From the NCBI GenBank assembly GCA_034766995.1, contig CM068314.1, forward strand, positions 27,486,608 to 27,550,607: DNA of 64,000 nt, read 5' to 3'. This stretch comes from Acanthacorydalis orientalis (lineage: Eukaryota > Arthropoda > Insecta > Megaloptera > Corydalidae). Of the stretch, positions 24,430-37,249 are shown in pieces; position 1 is the first letter of the stretch, and each line of letters opens with the position of its first letter. Position numbers and translations under genes: made by a program. The notes beneath the pieces are model-generated. The model ran no database searches, was not told where the DNA came from, and worked only from the letters and a program-made list of their open reading frames with translations.

Positions 24430-25760
24430 AAACTTGTCTTTCTGAAATGATATCACTTTAATCAGTTTACTTGTGTTTCAATCAGATTTATTTATTGCGC
24501 AGTACGATTCGTTCCAAGAGTATCAAGATAATTAACATTTAAATTTATTGAATACACGTTTAAGAAATTTATGAAATCATCCGCATAGAGCAATAAAAGA
24601 AACAAGGATATTGTTGTTGTTTTCTATTTTTATTCATTATGTTTTCAAACAAAACGTAAATATTTTTTATAGAAGCAATATAATTAGATGATGTTATAAG
24701 AAATATAATATATTTCTGTTAACACATTTACATCAGATATAAATTAATTACCGTTGATATAAATCTACAGAAAGTGTTAAAAGCGATGACACAAATAACA
24801 CGTATATGCTTTTGGCAGCGCTTTATCAGATTTAACAATTTTCAGTCAAAATGAATAAGGCATGTTGATGAAGTCGTTCTCATAATTATACATATTTCCT
24901 TTGATATGTTGATATGTTAACATTTATTTTTTTAAAGTCCGTATTAAATTAGATTCTGTGAACTTTTAAAACATTAGAAAATACATGATTTATTATCAAA
25001 CATATTTTATGCTGATATTTACAATATATAATGTTTACATAGCAGATTTTTGGAATACAATCTTGTTTAAAATCGAATCGAGATATTTTCAGTCTGTTAA
25101 AATCAACCTATTATAAAATATCTAAATAAAAAAATTATTCTATTTAAAAATAACATACGATATGAAACATATTTCAGCATTCGTTTTTACACTAATTAAT
25201 AAATGTTATGTATTAAAAACTTCAACGCTTTTAAACTAAAGAAGAGTAAGAATTTACAAAAAATATATATAAAAGTTTGTTACATTATTATTACTATGTA
25301 AATTATATTTTCAGAAAATTTTAATATTTTTTCTAAAATATTCATTTTTAATTTTGAAAAGCACATATAGAACCCTATTTTATAATTTCGAAATAAAAAT
25401 ATAATGTTAATTTACCTGAACATATTTATTATTCTGCATACATATATTTACTTTAATGAAACAATTCTCAATGAGTTCATTAGTAATAATGTTAACATGT
25501 TGCAATATTTTCATCAAGAAACATATTTGTTTAGATTAACTTCTTTTAAAATAAACATTATTCTGTTCTGTAGAGCGAAGAGAGATATCGCTTTAATCAT
25601 TATATCAATCAACTCAATTTATTATACCATAAACTGGTCTTAATAAAATGCCTCATAGTTTTCAATTATTGATCTTTGCTACTGCAGGAATGTATAAAGA
25701 AAATAAAAAAGATACTGAAACAAATAAAATGTATTGAAACAATTATGCTGTATTTATGTT
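24430..25760. other. A+T-rich non-coding stretch
   Basis: The 79-codon plus-strand ORF at 25404-25643 has no recognisable domain. Nothing else seen. Confidence 0.6.
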
Positions 25761-25801
25761 AATGTATGATTGCTGTTATATGTACCTATACCTATACATA
25801 T

Positions 25802-25854
<53 letters not shown>
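25802..25854. repeat. Compound (CA)n(TA)n microsatellite
   Basis: About 7 CA units, then about 19 TA units. The last TA abuts the terminal repeat of a mariner relic, so the tract itself may have been the insertion target. Confidence 0.95.
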
Positions 25855-25857
<3 letters not shown>

Positions 25858-26337
25858 TGTACAAATTAATTCGGTGCTTTTTATAGAAATGAATATCTAC
25901 GAAAAAATGAAAAACATTTCAATTCTAAAAATATCCCCCATTATTTTATATTATTGCTCCATCTGTTGAGTAAATGACGAATTTCTTGTAGAAAAAAGAT
26001 AGCAGCATTAAGTCGATGAAGACGCAATGCATTTTCGTATCTCTTTTGCTGTTTTAGCATTTTTTCCACGTTTTATGCATCACAACACCTTCTCCCAAAA
26101 CTGGCAGCTTTTTTTCGCCTGGAATGCGAAAAGTATGCAGTGTTCAATAGATGCTTTTCGGACATCATCGTATTCACTACTGTTTTATGAGGTTAAGACA
26201 AACGTTTAGACAAGATATAGTTTTGTTTTAATGTTAAAGTCGGGACTTTGAAATCCTAAAACGACAAGAAAATATTTTAATTTACAAGAGAGTTGTGACT
26301 GATTTAATTTAAAGGCACCGATTTATTTATTAAAATA
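25855..26337 (-). mobile_element. Internally deleted mariner relic (Mos1/mauritiana-like), about 483 bp
   Basis: The left end reads TGGTGTACAAATTAATTCGG, resembling the GGTGTACAA... start of mauritiana-subfamily terminal repeats. On the right, GCACCGATTTATTTATTAAA (26315-26334) is the diverged inverted match. On the minus strand the inside shows pieces of transposase N-terminus (ILFAFQAKK, GEGVVMHKTWKKC) followed, with no catalytic domain between, by a tail matching the extreme C-terminus (LLNRW near 25965, NGGYF near 25940). Frames are shifted. A dead element formed by internal deletion. The family call is by pattern and moderately secure. Confidence 0.65.
25930..26190 (-). pseudogene. Mariner transposase N- and C-terminal fragments
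   Basis: From right to left on the minus strand: HCILFAFQAKK-like first helix region (near 26130), GEGVVMHKTWKKC (near 26065), then IRHLLNRW and NGGYF from the last 20 residues of the protein. All catalytic residues are missing. At least two frameshifts and several stops. Confidence 0.6.
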
Positions 26338-26339
26338 TT

Positions 26340-26880
26340 ATAATTGAAATATTATATCATCTGTGGCTCAATCTTATTTAGCAAATTTGCTTAAGGTCCT
26401 TAAAACGATGAATACTTTATAAACAAAATTTATTACTAATTCTATCAAGTATATATTAAATAGTACATATGATTATAGATCAATAATTTCAACTCAACGT
26501 TTTAAAATGATTATTGTTTATTAACAATGTAAATTTATTGAAAGTTTATTCAATCTTAATCTTCACATCAATTAAAAAAAATCAAGAAGATAACAAAATC
26601 GTTATAACTGTACAAATTGATTTTAAAAAAATATATAAATAAATTTTAGTGTAACTTTTTTCGTTCATTATTTCAATTAAGATAAAATAATCAACTGTTA
26701 ATATTTTTTTTATATAAAAAGAATACACCTGCTATTTTAATAGTAGTAACGAGAGAGTTCAAAAAAATAACTAACACGAACAAAGAACAAATAAAAAAAG
26801 GTTAGATAAAAATCAGAAAGTGCAACAGTTTTTCATTTGAACAAACTGTAGAATGTAATAAAACGTTTTCACTTGGAATC
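26340..26880. other. A+T-rich non-coding stretch
   Basis: No gene or repeat boundary seen. Confidence 0.65.
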
Positions 26881-27080
26881 AGTTTTATTCGGTGTACGCT
26901 CTCGTCGACGTACAGAGAGACATTGGCTTCACAAGGGACCAACATTCAGGTTCTCTTTCATTGCATAATCTTTCTCCAGTGCTTGCTGCCCGTCCAACCA
27001 CCGCCCCGACCTCCGTCTCACCCACAAAGCGAGCTTGTTCACAAGTGTTAGCGGGAGATACGGTTACAGATTAAACACTT
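26880..27080. other. Island of more balanced composition
   Basis: Contains CTCGTCGACGTACAGAGAG and a C-rich stretch (26990-27025). The 60-codon plus-strand ORF (26892-27074) has no recognised domain. Candidate regulatory element or undetected short exon. Confidence 0.25.
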
Positions 27081-27299
27081 TTAAATTATGGCATATACAA
27101 TTTACACCTCGTTCTTTATTGTGATATGTTTTCGAAGAAAATGTCCTTTTTGTCGTGATTCCTGTTATGTTTTATCGGATTGTTGTTATTATTTCTTTTT
27201 TGTTTTATGTTTGATGTTATCAAAAAGTTTTGTTTTATGTATTTATATAGATGTATGTGTATGCATGTATATACAACATAATGTATAATTTATACATTT

Positions 27300-28002
27300 T
27301 TATAAGTAATAGCCCAAAAGTATACACCCTTTTTTAAATATAAACTTCAATACAAACATTATTTCGAACATTATTATTTTACCAACTTTCTAAATATTTC
27401 CTTATTTAATACCATTAAAATAATTACATATTTCCTCTTTGTAAAAATTATTTTAACCTATTTTTTTCAAACAAAAACAGAAGTTTAATCAACGCCGGAG
27501 ATCATTTATTTTTAATATTAAAAATATTCCAATTTTAAAATTAAATACAATAAACTAATTAATAATAAATTTTCCTTGTAGTTTTTTTATCATTTTTTGA
27601 TAAATTTGATGTAATTATTAAAAAATTTATCGAAATTTGAGAAACGAAAGGAATAGTATTGTTATGAGAATTATAAATTTTTTTTTAATAATTTTATGTT
27701 ATATTTATTTTATAGTTAGACAAATTATTCTATTTATTTTTTTATTTGAACTCGTACAAATATTAAGTTTAATTTTCAATTAATTTTTGTATAATATCAC
27801 ATATTCAAATCATCAAAATATTAATTTTTTGTATTTAGGATTATTTACAACCAACCTTTCATTTACAAAATAGTATTACTGTATGTTTTAAATATTTAAA
27901 GTTCATTGGCTATAGATTTGTGATTTAATCAAACAATACCAGAAACAAAATGGGGATATAAAGTATTCAGTTTTTAGAAAAATGTAAATTTATTTTTATT
28001 AA

Positions 28003-28033
<31 letters not shown>

Positions 28034-28250
28034 TTTAAAAAGCATTTAAGGAAACGAGTCGTTTATCTAAATCTTTAGTAAAGTTGATGTCTACCCAAAA
28101 TCATCGAAATTATGAATATGTAGAATATCAGATTGTCTAGACACTGTATATAGTTGAACTTCAAGTTCGAATTCAGTTCATATTTGATAAGAATTTGAAT
28201 AAAAATGTTCGAAAAATAAAATAAAAGGTAAGAGTTATCTCAATATAATT
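27300..28250. other. A+T-rich non-coding stretch
   Basis: Long poly-T and poly-A runs and one (TA)n tract. I see no gene. Confidence 0.65.
28002..28029. repeat. (TA)n microsatellite, about 14 units
   Basis: Pure TA tract. Confidence 0.9.
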
Positions 28251-28279
28251 TAATATGAATAAATATGAATTGAAGTCTT

Positions 28280-28960
28280 GTAAAACCAATTTGTATCGGC
28301 CTCCGGTAGTAAATGACATCTGAAACTGTCCCATATTACACATATCGCGATCATTTTACTCTAGAGCTCATATTTATTCCAGTTGATTCGCTTTGATATA
28401 TTCGCATAGTAAGTCTTCTCATTTTCCTATATCAAATTCATGCATATATCAGTATATGCGGAATAGGCGATCTATGTAACTATGAAATGTGGAACAGATA
28501 GCCAGCAAAGAAATGTATAAGAAGAGACGAGCGTAAAAAGAAAAAATATTGAAATATTATACATAACATCGTATACACTGGACACTGTATAATAACATCG
28601 GAAAATCCGGCACAATAAATTGATAAATAGAGATGCGGCGATACGTAAAAATTCAGCGAGTGTGCTACCGTCTCTCTTTGAATGAATTTCAATTGTGACC
28701 TGCTGTAGAATTGTAGTCAGTGTGTCCACATATCCAGCAATGCATAACAAATATCTAGTGTACGGCGAGATCATTTCCATCACCCTATTTTCCATCTTGC
28801 ATAGCTATCTCGCCGTACCAATCACAAGCCTGAAATATCCCCAAGAGGAACAGAATTGCATTATATACGCAGTGGTGAGCGTTGGACTTGCTGGCCACTT
28901 CCAGGGGTGGTGACGACAAAACCGCCCGTTGAAAATATCTCTGACTAGACATTGTACTCT
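28280..28960. other. Island of more balanced composition with a 12-bp dyad
   Basis: About 680 bp of raised G+C. It contains the perfect inverted repeat GTACGGCGAGAT / ATCTCGCCGTAC (28760-28771 and 28807-28818). The minus-strand 107-codon and plus-strand 72-codon ORFs overlap each other and neither shows a domain. Candidate conserved non-coding element or structured RNA. Confidence 0.35.
28760..28818. repeat. 12-bp perfect inverted repeat, 35-bp loop
   Basis: Arms GTACGGCGAGAT (28760-28771) and ATCTCGCCGTAC (28807-28818). Seven of the 12 positions are G or C, which is improbable by chance in this background. Pairing does not extend beyond the arms. Confidence 0.8.
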
Positions 28961-28986
28961 CTAATATTCAAAATACACATGTACAG

Positions 28987-28989
<3 letters not shown>

Positions 28990-29040
<51 letters not shown>
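28990..29040. repeat. (TA)n microsatellite, about 25 units
   Basis: Pure tract directly right of the 28.3-28.96 kb island. Confidence 0.95.
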
Positions 29041-29042
<2 letters not shown>

Positions 29043-29478
29043 TATCGTACAATTGAAACTTCTAGTAATTTGCTGTCCTGTTTTCCAAACTAAATAATAT
29101 GCAGCTAAATGTGTTAGACCATACAGATAATATTCACAAATTAATTATTTCTTAACATCACACACCACAAAATTTTTTTCTGATCAAAAATGTTGTCAAT
29201 GAATATTGTTAATCATTTTTTATTTTTACTTTTAAAAGTTAAATGTATAAATTTCTGTACACACAGATGAATTGTACATAATTTCTAATTTTTATCATCT
29301 AAAACAATTTTTTCTTCAAAAAAAATGCACCTGTGCCTGTACAGTAAAAAATTTAAATTCGATCTTAAAACTTATTAAGCTAAACTTTTTTCTAATATTA
29401 CAATACACGTATCTATTTTAACATTAATTAGTAAAAAAATTGAGCTAGTTCGAAAAAACGTAAGATTCATATTACATC

Positions 29479-29479
<1 letters not shown>

Positions 29480-29507
<28 letters not shown>
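29480..29507. repeat. (TA)n microsatellite, about 14 units
   Basis: Pure TA tract. Confidence 0.9.
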
Positions 29508-29511
<4 letters not shown>

Positions 29512-29684
29512 TAAACGGAGCCAAGAGAAAGGTAAAAATTTGCTGTTGATATATACTGAATGAACAACATTTAATTACACTAAATTCAAATTGATACTTT
29601 CGATTTAAATTTAATTTCTTATAATACACTGCGTGTATATTAAAATTATTCATTTCCGCACATATTTTGATAAATACGTATGTG

Positions 29685-29705
29685 TATATATATATATATA
29701 TATAT
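29685..29705. repeat. (TA)n microsatellite, about 10 units
   Basis: Short tract preceded by GTATGTG. Confidence 0.9.
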
Positions 29706-29988
29706 GAATATATATTGATACATATCAAAAAATACCGGATTCAAATTCAACATATTATTCCATCGTATGAAGAAAAATTTTATAAAATACATTAATAAAA
29801 TAATTAACTTATTCAATTAAAAAGTACCATTAGTCAAGTTAATTGGATTCTCTTTCAAAAATAAAAATGTATGTCTGCATATTACATATTTACAGCTCTA
29901 TATATGTATATGTAAATGTGTATATATATATATATTAAAATAAAAATATTTTAAGGATTATAAATTAATCTAATAAATAAATACGTAC

Positions 29989-29991
<3 letters not shown>

Positions 29992-30054
<63 letters not shown>
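29992..30054. repeat. (TA)n microsatellite, about 31 units
   Basis: Long pure tract preceded by ATACGTACGTG. Confidence 0.95.
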
Positions 30055-30060
<6 letters not shown>

Positions 30061-30200
30061 CAGTATACGCATATACTTTTTAATGAAATTAAGTAAAATT
30101 GATTATCATTCATATAAAAGTATTCATTTAAAATTAATCCATAATCCTAAGCATTACCATAATGAACTGTAATCCATTGAAGACAATATCGCAATATACC

Positions 30201-30215
30201 TGTATGTATGTATGT

Positions 30216-30249
<34 letters not shown>

Positions 30250-30260
30250 TCGTATATATA
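30201..30260. repeat. (GTAT)n plus (TA)n microsatellite
   Basis: GTATGTATGTATGTG followed by about 15 TA units, interrupted by CTCG at 30249-30252. Confidence 0.9.
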
Positions 30261-31194
30261 TAAATTTTTATCTTTTCTAAATACCTCCAAAAAATAGACA
30301 TAAGCTTTCTCAAATGGCATGTTAATTTTTTCTCTTTCTTATTGTACAAATATGTATTAGTTATATATTTTCGTAATTATATTTATTTAGATCTAAGAAA
30401 TTTTAATTATTTAAAAATAATGAATGACCTTTTCGTAACTTAAGTCGAGAAAGTAATTTATCCACATAATTGAAAAATATTTCAAAATAATATACTGTAT
30501 TTATATAAAGTAATTATTTTTTATGCTATTCTATATAATAGTTTTATTAAATATAATGAAGTGAATTTATCAAATACCACTTCATAAATATTTGATTTTT
30601 AAAAATACATTTGATGTCAAATTTAATTTAAATTTTATTATTATCAGGACAATTCTCTAATATATAATTTTGTATCAATGAATATAAATATCATTATTCC
30701 TTTTGGTGTCTGAAATAACTAAATCTTTATAAGACTTATATAAGTTCAGTTATTATGTAACAAAAAAGGTATTTTACGAGTTTAAAATTACAAAAAATAT
30801 AATAAAATCATATATGTATTTTCTACAATGCTTGATTTTTTTTATGAATGAATTATTTTTTTCTAAGAGCTTTCTTAATATAATTTAAAATATTTGCATA
30901 TTCTTCGAAGATTTATAACCGATTGAGTTTATATTTATATATGTACTTAAATACATAACCACACACAAATGCATGATGAACAATTCGCGTTAAAATAATA
31001 TAGTTCGTCTTTTACTTGATATGTGAAAAGTTCTGTTCAATCTGTTATACGCAAACATCATATCAAACGACAAAAAAAATCAGCAAGCCAATAAAAGATT
31101 CATAAAAAAACTCAAATAATATCAAAAATAATTCAATTTGATTTTATTATATACATCCACGTACCTTCTATACGAATACATTGCACAGATATCT

Positions 31195-31570
31195 TTCAGT
31201 CAAGCCGCAAAGTGTGGACATAATTCATCGGCCAGAGAGGAAAAGTTAAAAGGCAGTTTGCGTTTTCATAGTCAATTCGAGCGGGCTCAATGTATCTGTT
31301 TATGTGGGGGCTACTTTGGGGTCGTCCACCACGACATATACGTAGCCGGCAGCAGTTACAGAGTCGTTTATTGATCTCTCTACAGTCTCCGACAACGGAG
31401 AGTAGCTCATACCTTCGCAGACAGCAACTCACGTTTCGGACTTAAGTGCTGGACTGTACAGGTCAGGATTAGGTTAGATTACGGTCAAACATTGCGGTGT
31501 GTATAATATACGTACGTATTATGTTTTGAGCGTGTAAACCGCACAGAATATTTGTGTTTAATGATAACGT
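31195..31570. other. Island of more balanced composition
   Basis: Contains the hairpin TCTCCG-ACAA-CGGAGA (31386-31401) and GTCGT/ACGAC near 31321. ORFs of 78 codons on both strands overlap and have no domain. Candidate regulatory element. Confidence 0.3.
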
Positions 31571-32583
31571 CTATGTTATATGTGATTATAAAATGACGAG
31601 ACATTATTTAAATTTAATTAAAATAGGTTATTTAAATTAAGTTTTGTATGGTATTGAAGTTTATACACAAAAAAATAACTTGCTGAGCATTTTAATAACT
31701 AATTATTACAAAACGACTCATTTTACATTTACAGAGAACAATAACATTTGAACAGAATTCAGTTTAAAAAAGTGTACAAATATGAAATTACAAAAATTAT
31801 TTTTAATATACTTGAAAAACTCTCTTCAAATGCATTTATAAAATTTTTTTAAATTTCCAAGTTTTAAACCTGATACTAAAAAAGGTATCAGTTCAAATTA
31901 TAAAATTATAAATAAGGGATATTAATAATTTAATATAAAAGAATATAGTTATAAAAAGAAGTCTAAAAAGAGATAATCATATAAAATAAATATTTTTACA
32001 ATATAAACATATTTACTGTTATTATGTAAGCAATTAAAAATAATATAAAATTAATACGTAATCACAATTGATTAATAAAATTAATTACTGACAGGATTCT
32101 AATTAAAGTATCGTTATTTTTTATTATATATATAAATCACTAAACAAATTTCCGAAAAAAATTCAATTTAGAAACATTATTTGTCATAAATAACTGCATT
32201 GTTGTAATATATACAAAATATAAAATCAAATTTATAAGTAAGGAAAAATACTTTTAAAATTTTGAAAGTAATTAAACTGTATAATTATAAAAATATAAAA
32301 TAGTGCGTTCTTAAGAACTTCACGTTTAATGAATGTCATTCAATGTTCTTTTTTACAAAAGTAGAATATATATTATGTGTGTATATATGGGTGTACATTG
32401 AAAAAATAAATATAACTTAATTTTCTTAATTGTCTTAATTTTCTTATTTGTTTATTAATTAAAATAATTAAACACAAATGTAAGTGAAAACCTTAATAAG
32501 TAGGCTTAAATATATGTTGTTTTAAACTCCACGATTTTAACCTGTCAAATCAATAAAGAATTAATAAAAAAAGTAATCTATTA

Positions 32584-32620
32584 AATATATATATATATAC
32601 GTATATATATATATATATAT
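32584..32620. repeat. Interrupted (TA)n microsatellite
   Basis: About 8 units, ACGT, then about 9 units. Confidence 0.9.
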
Positions 32621-33295
32621 CAAAAAATATCGATATCAGTTTTAAAAGTCAACATCCATCATGAGTAACCTTTTTTCTCTGGAGTAAAATTTCAAACAAA
32701 ATTACTATAAACAAACGTATTATTTTCCACCCTTGCTTCTCTATTGGAATTATTTTCATGTTAAAGTTGTGTCAAGATAAAATTTATAAGTCACAGATTT
32801 CCATACCTTTAAGTCTACAGTTACATTCAATTAGATAATCATTTATATGCGAATTAAAAAGTTGCTTTTTTATAGTATATATTTATTAAAGAACAAAATA
32901 TGAATAATTATTTCAAATAATCAGTATATAATAGTAATAATCCATAATATTTTCCATTCGAAAAACATTTTAGATAATTTCTTAAATCTAATAAATAACA
33001 TTAGATATTTAAAATTCTTTATTCCATTATGTATTTACGCCAGACATTAAAGTTTTTTTACTGAATTATTTATATTTGCTATATTTTTCAAATCAAGTAT
33101 TTAAATAAATTTAAATAGACGAATGACGAACTGAACTATAATTTAAAATATTTTTCATTGTCTTCATAAATTTACAATCAACAAAACAATGGTTTTTACC
33201 TTTTTACCATATTATTAGTTATTGAATATAAAAATATATTTCATAACATGACAAGAAAGTAATTTAACAATCAATTTAACATTCATTCATGTACA

Positions 33296-33298
<3 letters not shown>

Positions 33299-33350
<52 letters not shown>
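33299..33350. repeat. (TA)n microsatellite, about 26 units
   Basis: Pure TA tract. Confidence 0.95.
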
Positions 33351-33357
<7 letters not shown>

Positions 33358-33596
33358 TCGCAATTTTTACAATTTAACATAATTTTCATTTTGATGGGAG
33401 CAACCAATTGGAAAATAAAAAAGCAGTATTAATTAAACAATAAGTAATTATTAATAACTTAATTGATACTAATTATCTTAGATGTTTAATTAATTGGTTA
33501 TTCAAATGGATATGAAAATAATTGGTTATTTATTTTCGAACGGTTTCAAATAGCGAAAAAATAAGTATTTTAATAACAATAAAATTATATTTAAAC

Positions 33597-33599
<3 letters not shown>

Positions 33600-33647
<48 letters not shown>
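33600..33647. repeat. (TA)n microsatellite, about 23 units
   Basis: Pure tract, only 250 bp from the previous one. Confidence 0.95.
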
Positions 33648-33649
<2 letters not shown>

Positions 33650-34239
33650 TAATTATACAAAAAATATAATGAACGACTATTATTTCATTTGCATATTTTA
33701 TATTCAAGAAATGAAATATTAAGTAAAATATAAATTATACGCTTGACAAGCGTACAGGTTTTCGAATTCCATGTTAAGAATAATTAATTTTCATAACAGC
33801 TCATCTTATATATTTATTTTATATAAATAATTACATTATATTGTCTTTTTAATAGCGCTGCTATAATAACTTTTAAATGTCTAATTGATTTAAGTTTCAA
33901 AACCGAACGCGCATTTTTCCAAGAATATATGTTTGAGGAATAATGAGAAAGTAAAAAATAAAGTAATGAATAATACGCACATTTTCATATTTTTTAAAAA
34001 TATTTTAATACATCATCATATACTTTTACGCTAGTTTCGATCGTGAATAATCATAAAATATGTTAAAAAAAACATTTTTTATGGAGTGGCATACACTTTC
34101 GTTTTACATGTACAGGTATGTACCAGTGTTCTCTTAATTTAGAAAATAATATGTGTGAATTTGTTATAATGTTAATGATATTTTTATTAACAATCGTACA
34201 GACGAAAGATTAAAATCATATCATAAAAAGTATATCATT

Positions 34240-34440
34240 TTTTATTATCCGGCTTACAACTGGATGCATATTGTACTTCATCTATAAACAAAGGGGACAA
34301 TAATCGAAACCAATCAGTTAATTTCGAGCACATTAATCACAATGATATAAAACTGATATGAAATAACAGTTCTCAATATGTGAGTCATAATCGTTTATGG
34401 GGGTGTATGATGTTATCAAAAAGGTAGTTAAATTGAAAAC
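34240..34440. other. Weak island of more balanced composition
   Basis: Contains ACAAAGGGGACAATAAT and ATCAAAAAGG words that resemble Sox/TCF sites. No coding signal. Confidence 0.2.
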
Positions 34441-34614
34441 ATAAATTTAAAATTAAATTGTATTAATAATAAGAACTCTTCATACAAAAAAATGTTTGAA
34501 CAGTAACTTGCTATTCTTGTTTTTTGACTAATAATTAAAATAATATCAAATTAATACGTATAAAATACAAATTTCAATGTAAAAAATGATTTTTTTGAAA
34601 ATATGTAAAAATTG

Positions 34615-34617
<3 letters not shown>

Positions 34618-34667
<50 letters not shown>
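34618..34667. repeat. (TA)n microsatellite, about 24 units
   Basis: Pure tract followed by a short ACACACACAC run. Confidence 0.95.
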
Positions 34668-34671
<4 letters not shown>

Positions 34672-34679
34672 TACACACA

Positions 34680-37010
34680 CACTTTTATCAAAATGAATTC
34701 TTTGGTAAAAGTACTGTTATCTTGAATGACAGTCGATCAACAGCTAAAAGTTTGTTACTTTCCGAGCGTGCCCATATAAGCTATATAGATATTTATTCTC
34801 TGCAGGTCCTCAAACAATTGCTTAGCTTTTGCGTATTTTCAATTGAATTATTTAATGTCCCTTTTAAGCGAAGTTTCACTTTCTTCCAATAGCATCATCA
34901 TTTCGTAAGAATGAAATTAATTAATTGCCTAGCAAAAGCGACAGTAATTAATTCATTGTAGTACAATTTTTAATGATTTGTCTTCTTATTATAGCATCTT
35001 TTTTGTCTTCTTTTGTAGTATAGGTGGAAGTAATTAGAAAATTATAACTTTTTATGTATCGCTCGCTTTACTTTATTTCGTAAAAGTTTCGATTTCTTAT
35101 TCCATTCATTTAGTTTTGTTCGACTTCAACCCTTTGATTGCTACAGCGTGAATTTTTTTCAGTATGCTTTTATTATAAAAAGATCTCTTTAAAGTATTTC
35201 AAACATAAATATTGAAATATTTCTGTTTAAATGATAAATTCCCGTATGGCTATATTTTGCTTTAATTAAAATTGAGTAAAAAAATAAATTCAAAATTCAA
35301 AATTAATTTTATTTTTTAAAAAATAAAAGGAAATTGAAATAAAATGTAGTATTAATAAATAATTAAGATTTCGACAGGATAAACTTCGATGAAACTGTAA
35401 CTTATTGAGAGTCGTGGGACTTTTCTATCCACAAAACCATATAAAAATATATAACTTACTTTTTTCAAAACAATTCAGCTAGAAAGAATATATATTTTTA
35501 ATCTGGCGTTTAATTTTTACCGGGGGTTAAACATGTATAAAAGATGTGTTCATAAATACTTTATTTAATAAAAAATAAATATACTGATTTATTTCTGTTA
35601 TAAAAATTTAACATAAAGAATATATATTTTATTAATATATACAATAATAATTCTTATGTTTTGTAAAGTAAACTGATAGAGAACTATAATAAACAATACA
35701 TTTTGATAACAACTTAATGGAAATAATTTCAATATAAAATTATAAATTGCTGTTCATTTTAAATGAAAAATCTAGCAATAAAAAGCAAATGATCAATATA
35801 ACAATTTATATTGTTTTGAAAATCGTATTTAGTTCATAAGTATCATTCAAATAGTGACGTTTAAGCTGCATGTGAACGAACACATTTATAATTATATTGC
35901 ATACAAATGCGATAATTGATGCCACGCATAATCTATAGGTAAATATAGATAACATATATGAAAATATGGATATGGAAATGTGGTTAATTGTCATTTTTTT
36001 CAGATTGAAAATCCGCAATAAAATGTTGTTTAATGAAATAATACATCACATTTGAAAAAATTCGATGAAAAAAATATTTTAAATATTTTAAAATATTTTA
36101 TAAATATTTACAGAGGTGCGTTTTCGTCAAAAAGTGAATAGATACGATACAGAACTCATTTTATTTTTAACTGAATTTATCGAGAATGAAAAATAAAATA
36201 TAATTGTTATTCTGATCTCAAGTTTACAAATCTGAGTTGAAGTTGAAATTAATATGATATTCTTAGAAGGTCGAAACTTTAAGTGATCATTATTTATTTT
36301 GTGTAAATATATACTCTAAGATAAATTAAATGAATAAAATATTTTATAATAGGAGAAAATTGATAGCATAAAATAAATCCGACTTATACACTAAGTACTC
36401 CGATGAACTTCCATCAAACAATCAAATAGTGACATAACAAGTAGGTACAAGTATTTCACTTAACTTATAGACTTAATTGCTCATAAAATGCATATATCAT
36501 TTTTTATCAATAAAATAATTATCCCAATAAATAAAATTTAATCCCAGTAAAAGTAAAAAGAAATTCAATGAAAGAGAATCTCATCTATTCCTTATCTTAC
36601 AAAAATATTTATCAAAACAAAAACAATTATTTTTTAACCCCTTAAAACATATTTATCAAATAATCAATGTTTCAATGACTCTGCAGGTAATGAATAAAAT
36701 TAATTAATTATAAGTTTACATTTAGCAATTAATTCGATAAAAAATTAATCTAATTATATTATAATAGGACTGTTAAGCAATACAATTAATGGAAATTAAG
36801 AATAAAATATAAGTAATTTTATAAAAAAAAAGATTCATATCAATAACATTACTATTTTCCAAGTTGTTTCTAATTATTTTTTCATACGGAGTTAGAAATT
36901 GTTATATTCATACATTTCTGAATAAGTGTGTGTTTGATGTAAAAGTGTACGTTTAAGTATATGTGAGAGTAAAATTTACGCACGTCGAAGGAATATTAAA
37001 AAATAACACA
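34680..37010. other. A+T-rich non-coding stretch
   Basis: Includes a run of AAATATTTT-type words (36067-36110) and an isolated GGGACTTTTC, an NF-kappaB-like word, near 35417. I see no gene. Confidence 0.6.
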
Positions 37011-37039
37011 CTTGATAACTGATACACACATGGACGTCA

Positions 37040-37115
37040 CAGTCATTCGTCAGAGATAGTGACAGGCGCGTAATGATGCCTACCACCAAGGTCTCGGTTC
37101 GAGACCCGTGCTAGT
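37040..37115 (+). other. tRNA-like / SINE-like fragment
   Basis: GGTTCGAGACC (37096-37106) exactly fits the RNA polymerase III B-box pattern GGTTCGANNCC and is preceded by AAGGTCTC, giving a GGTCTC/GAGACC stem. Upstream, TAGTGACAGG (about 38 bp away) is only a poor A box. The T-arm implied by the B box pairs badly, and no acceptor stem or anticodon arm can be drawn. So this is not a working tRNA. It could be a fragment of a tRNA-derived SINE or chance. Confidence 0.3.
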
Positions 37116-37204
37116 ACATCAACCACCATCACCACACCGTTTCATTCCACCACATCGCCAGACAGACATATAAGCTATACAACATGTATATAATACACAC
37201 ACAC

Positions 37205-37208
<4 letters not shown>

Positions 37209-37245
<37 letters not shown>
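37209..37245. repeat. (TA)n microsatellite, about 18 units
   Basis: Pure tract preceded by a short ACACACAC run, inside a G+C-raised island. Confidence 0.95.

Positions 37246-37249
<4 letters not shown>

Larger units (their letters stand above)
29040..31190. other. A+T-rich stretch with six TA-type tracts
   Basis: Contains tracts at 29480, 29685, 29922 (short), 29992 and 30218, and a TACTCGTA word inside the last. I see no gene. Confidence 0.65.
31570..34240. other. A+T-rich non-coding stretch
   Basis: Holds three TA-type tracts. I see no gene. Confidence 0.65.

Noticed and set aside
28472..28913. 107-codon minus-strand and 72-codon plus-strand ORFs
   Set aside because: They overlap on opposite strands and neither resembles a known family. 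Likely fortuitous in a G+C-raised block.
31468..31485. Telomere-like TTAGG words (GATTAGGTTAGATTA)
   Set aside because: Only about two partial units. Not an interstitial telomere array.
36067..36110. AAATATTTT-rich block as a satellite
   Set aside because: Units are irregular and explained by A/T homopolymer bias.
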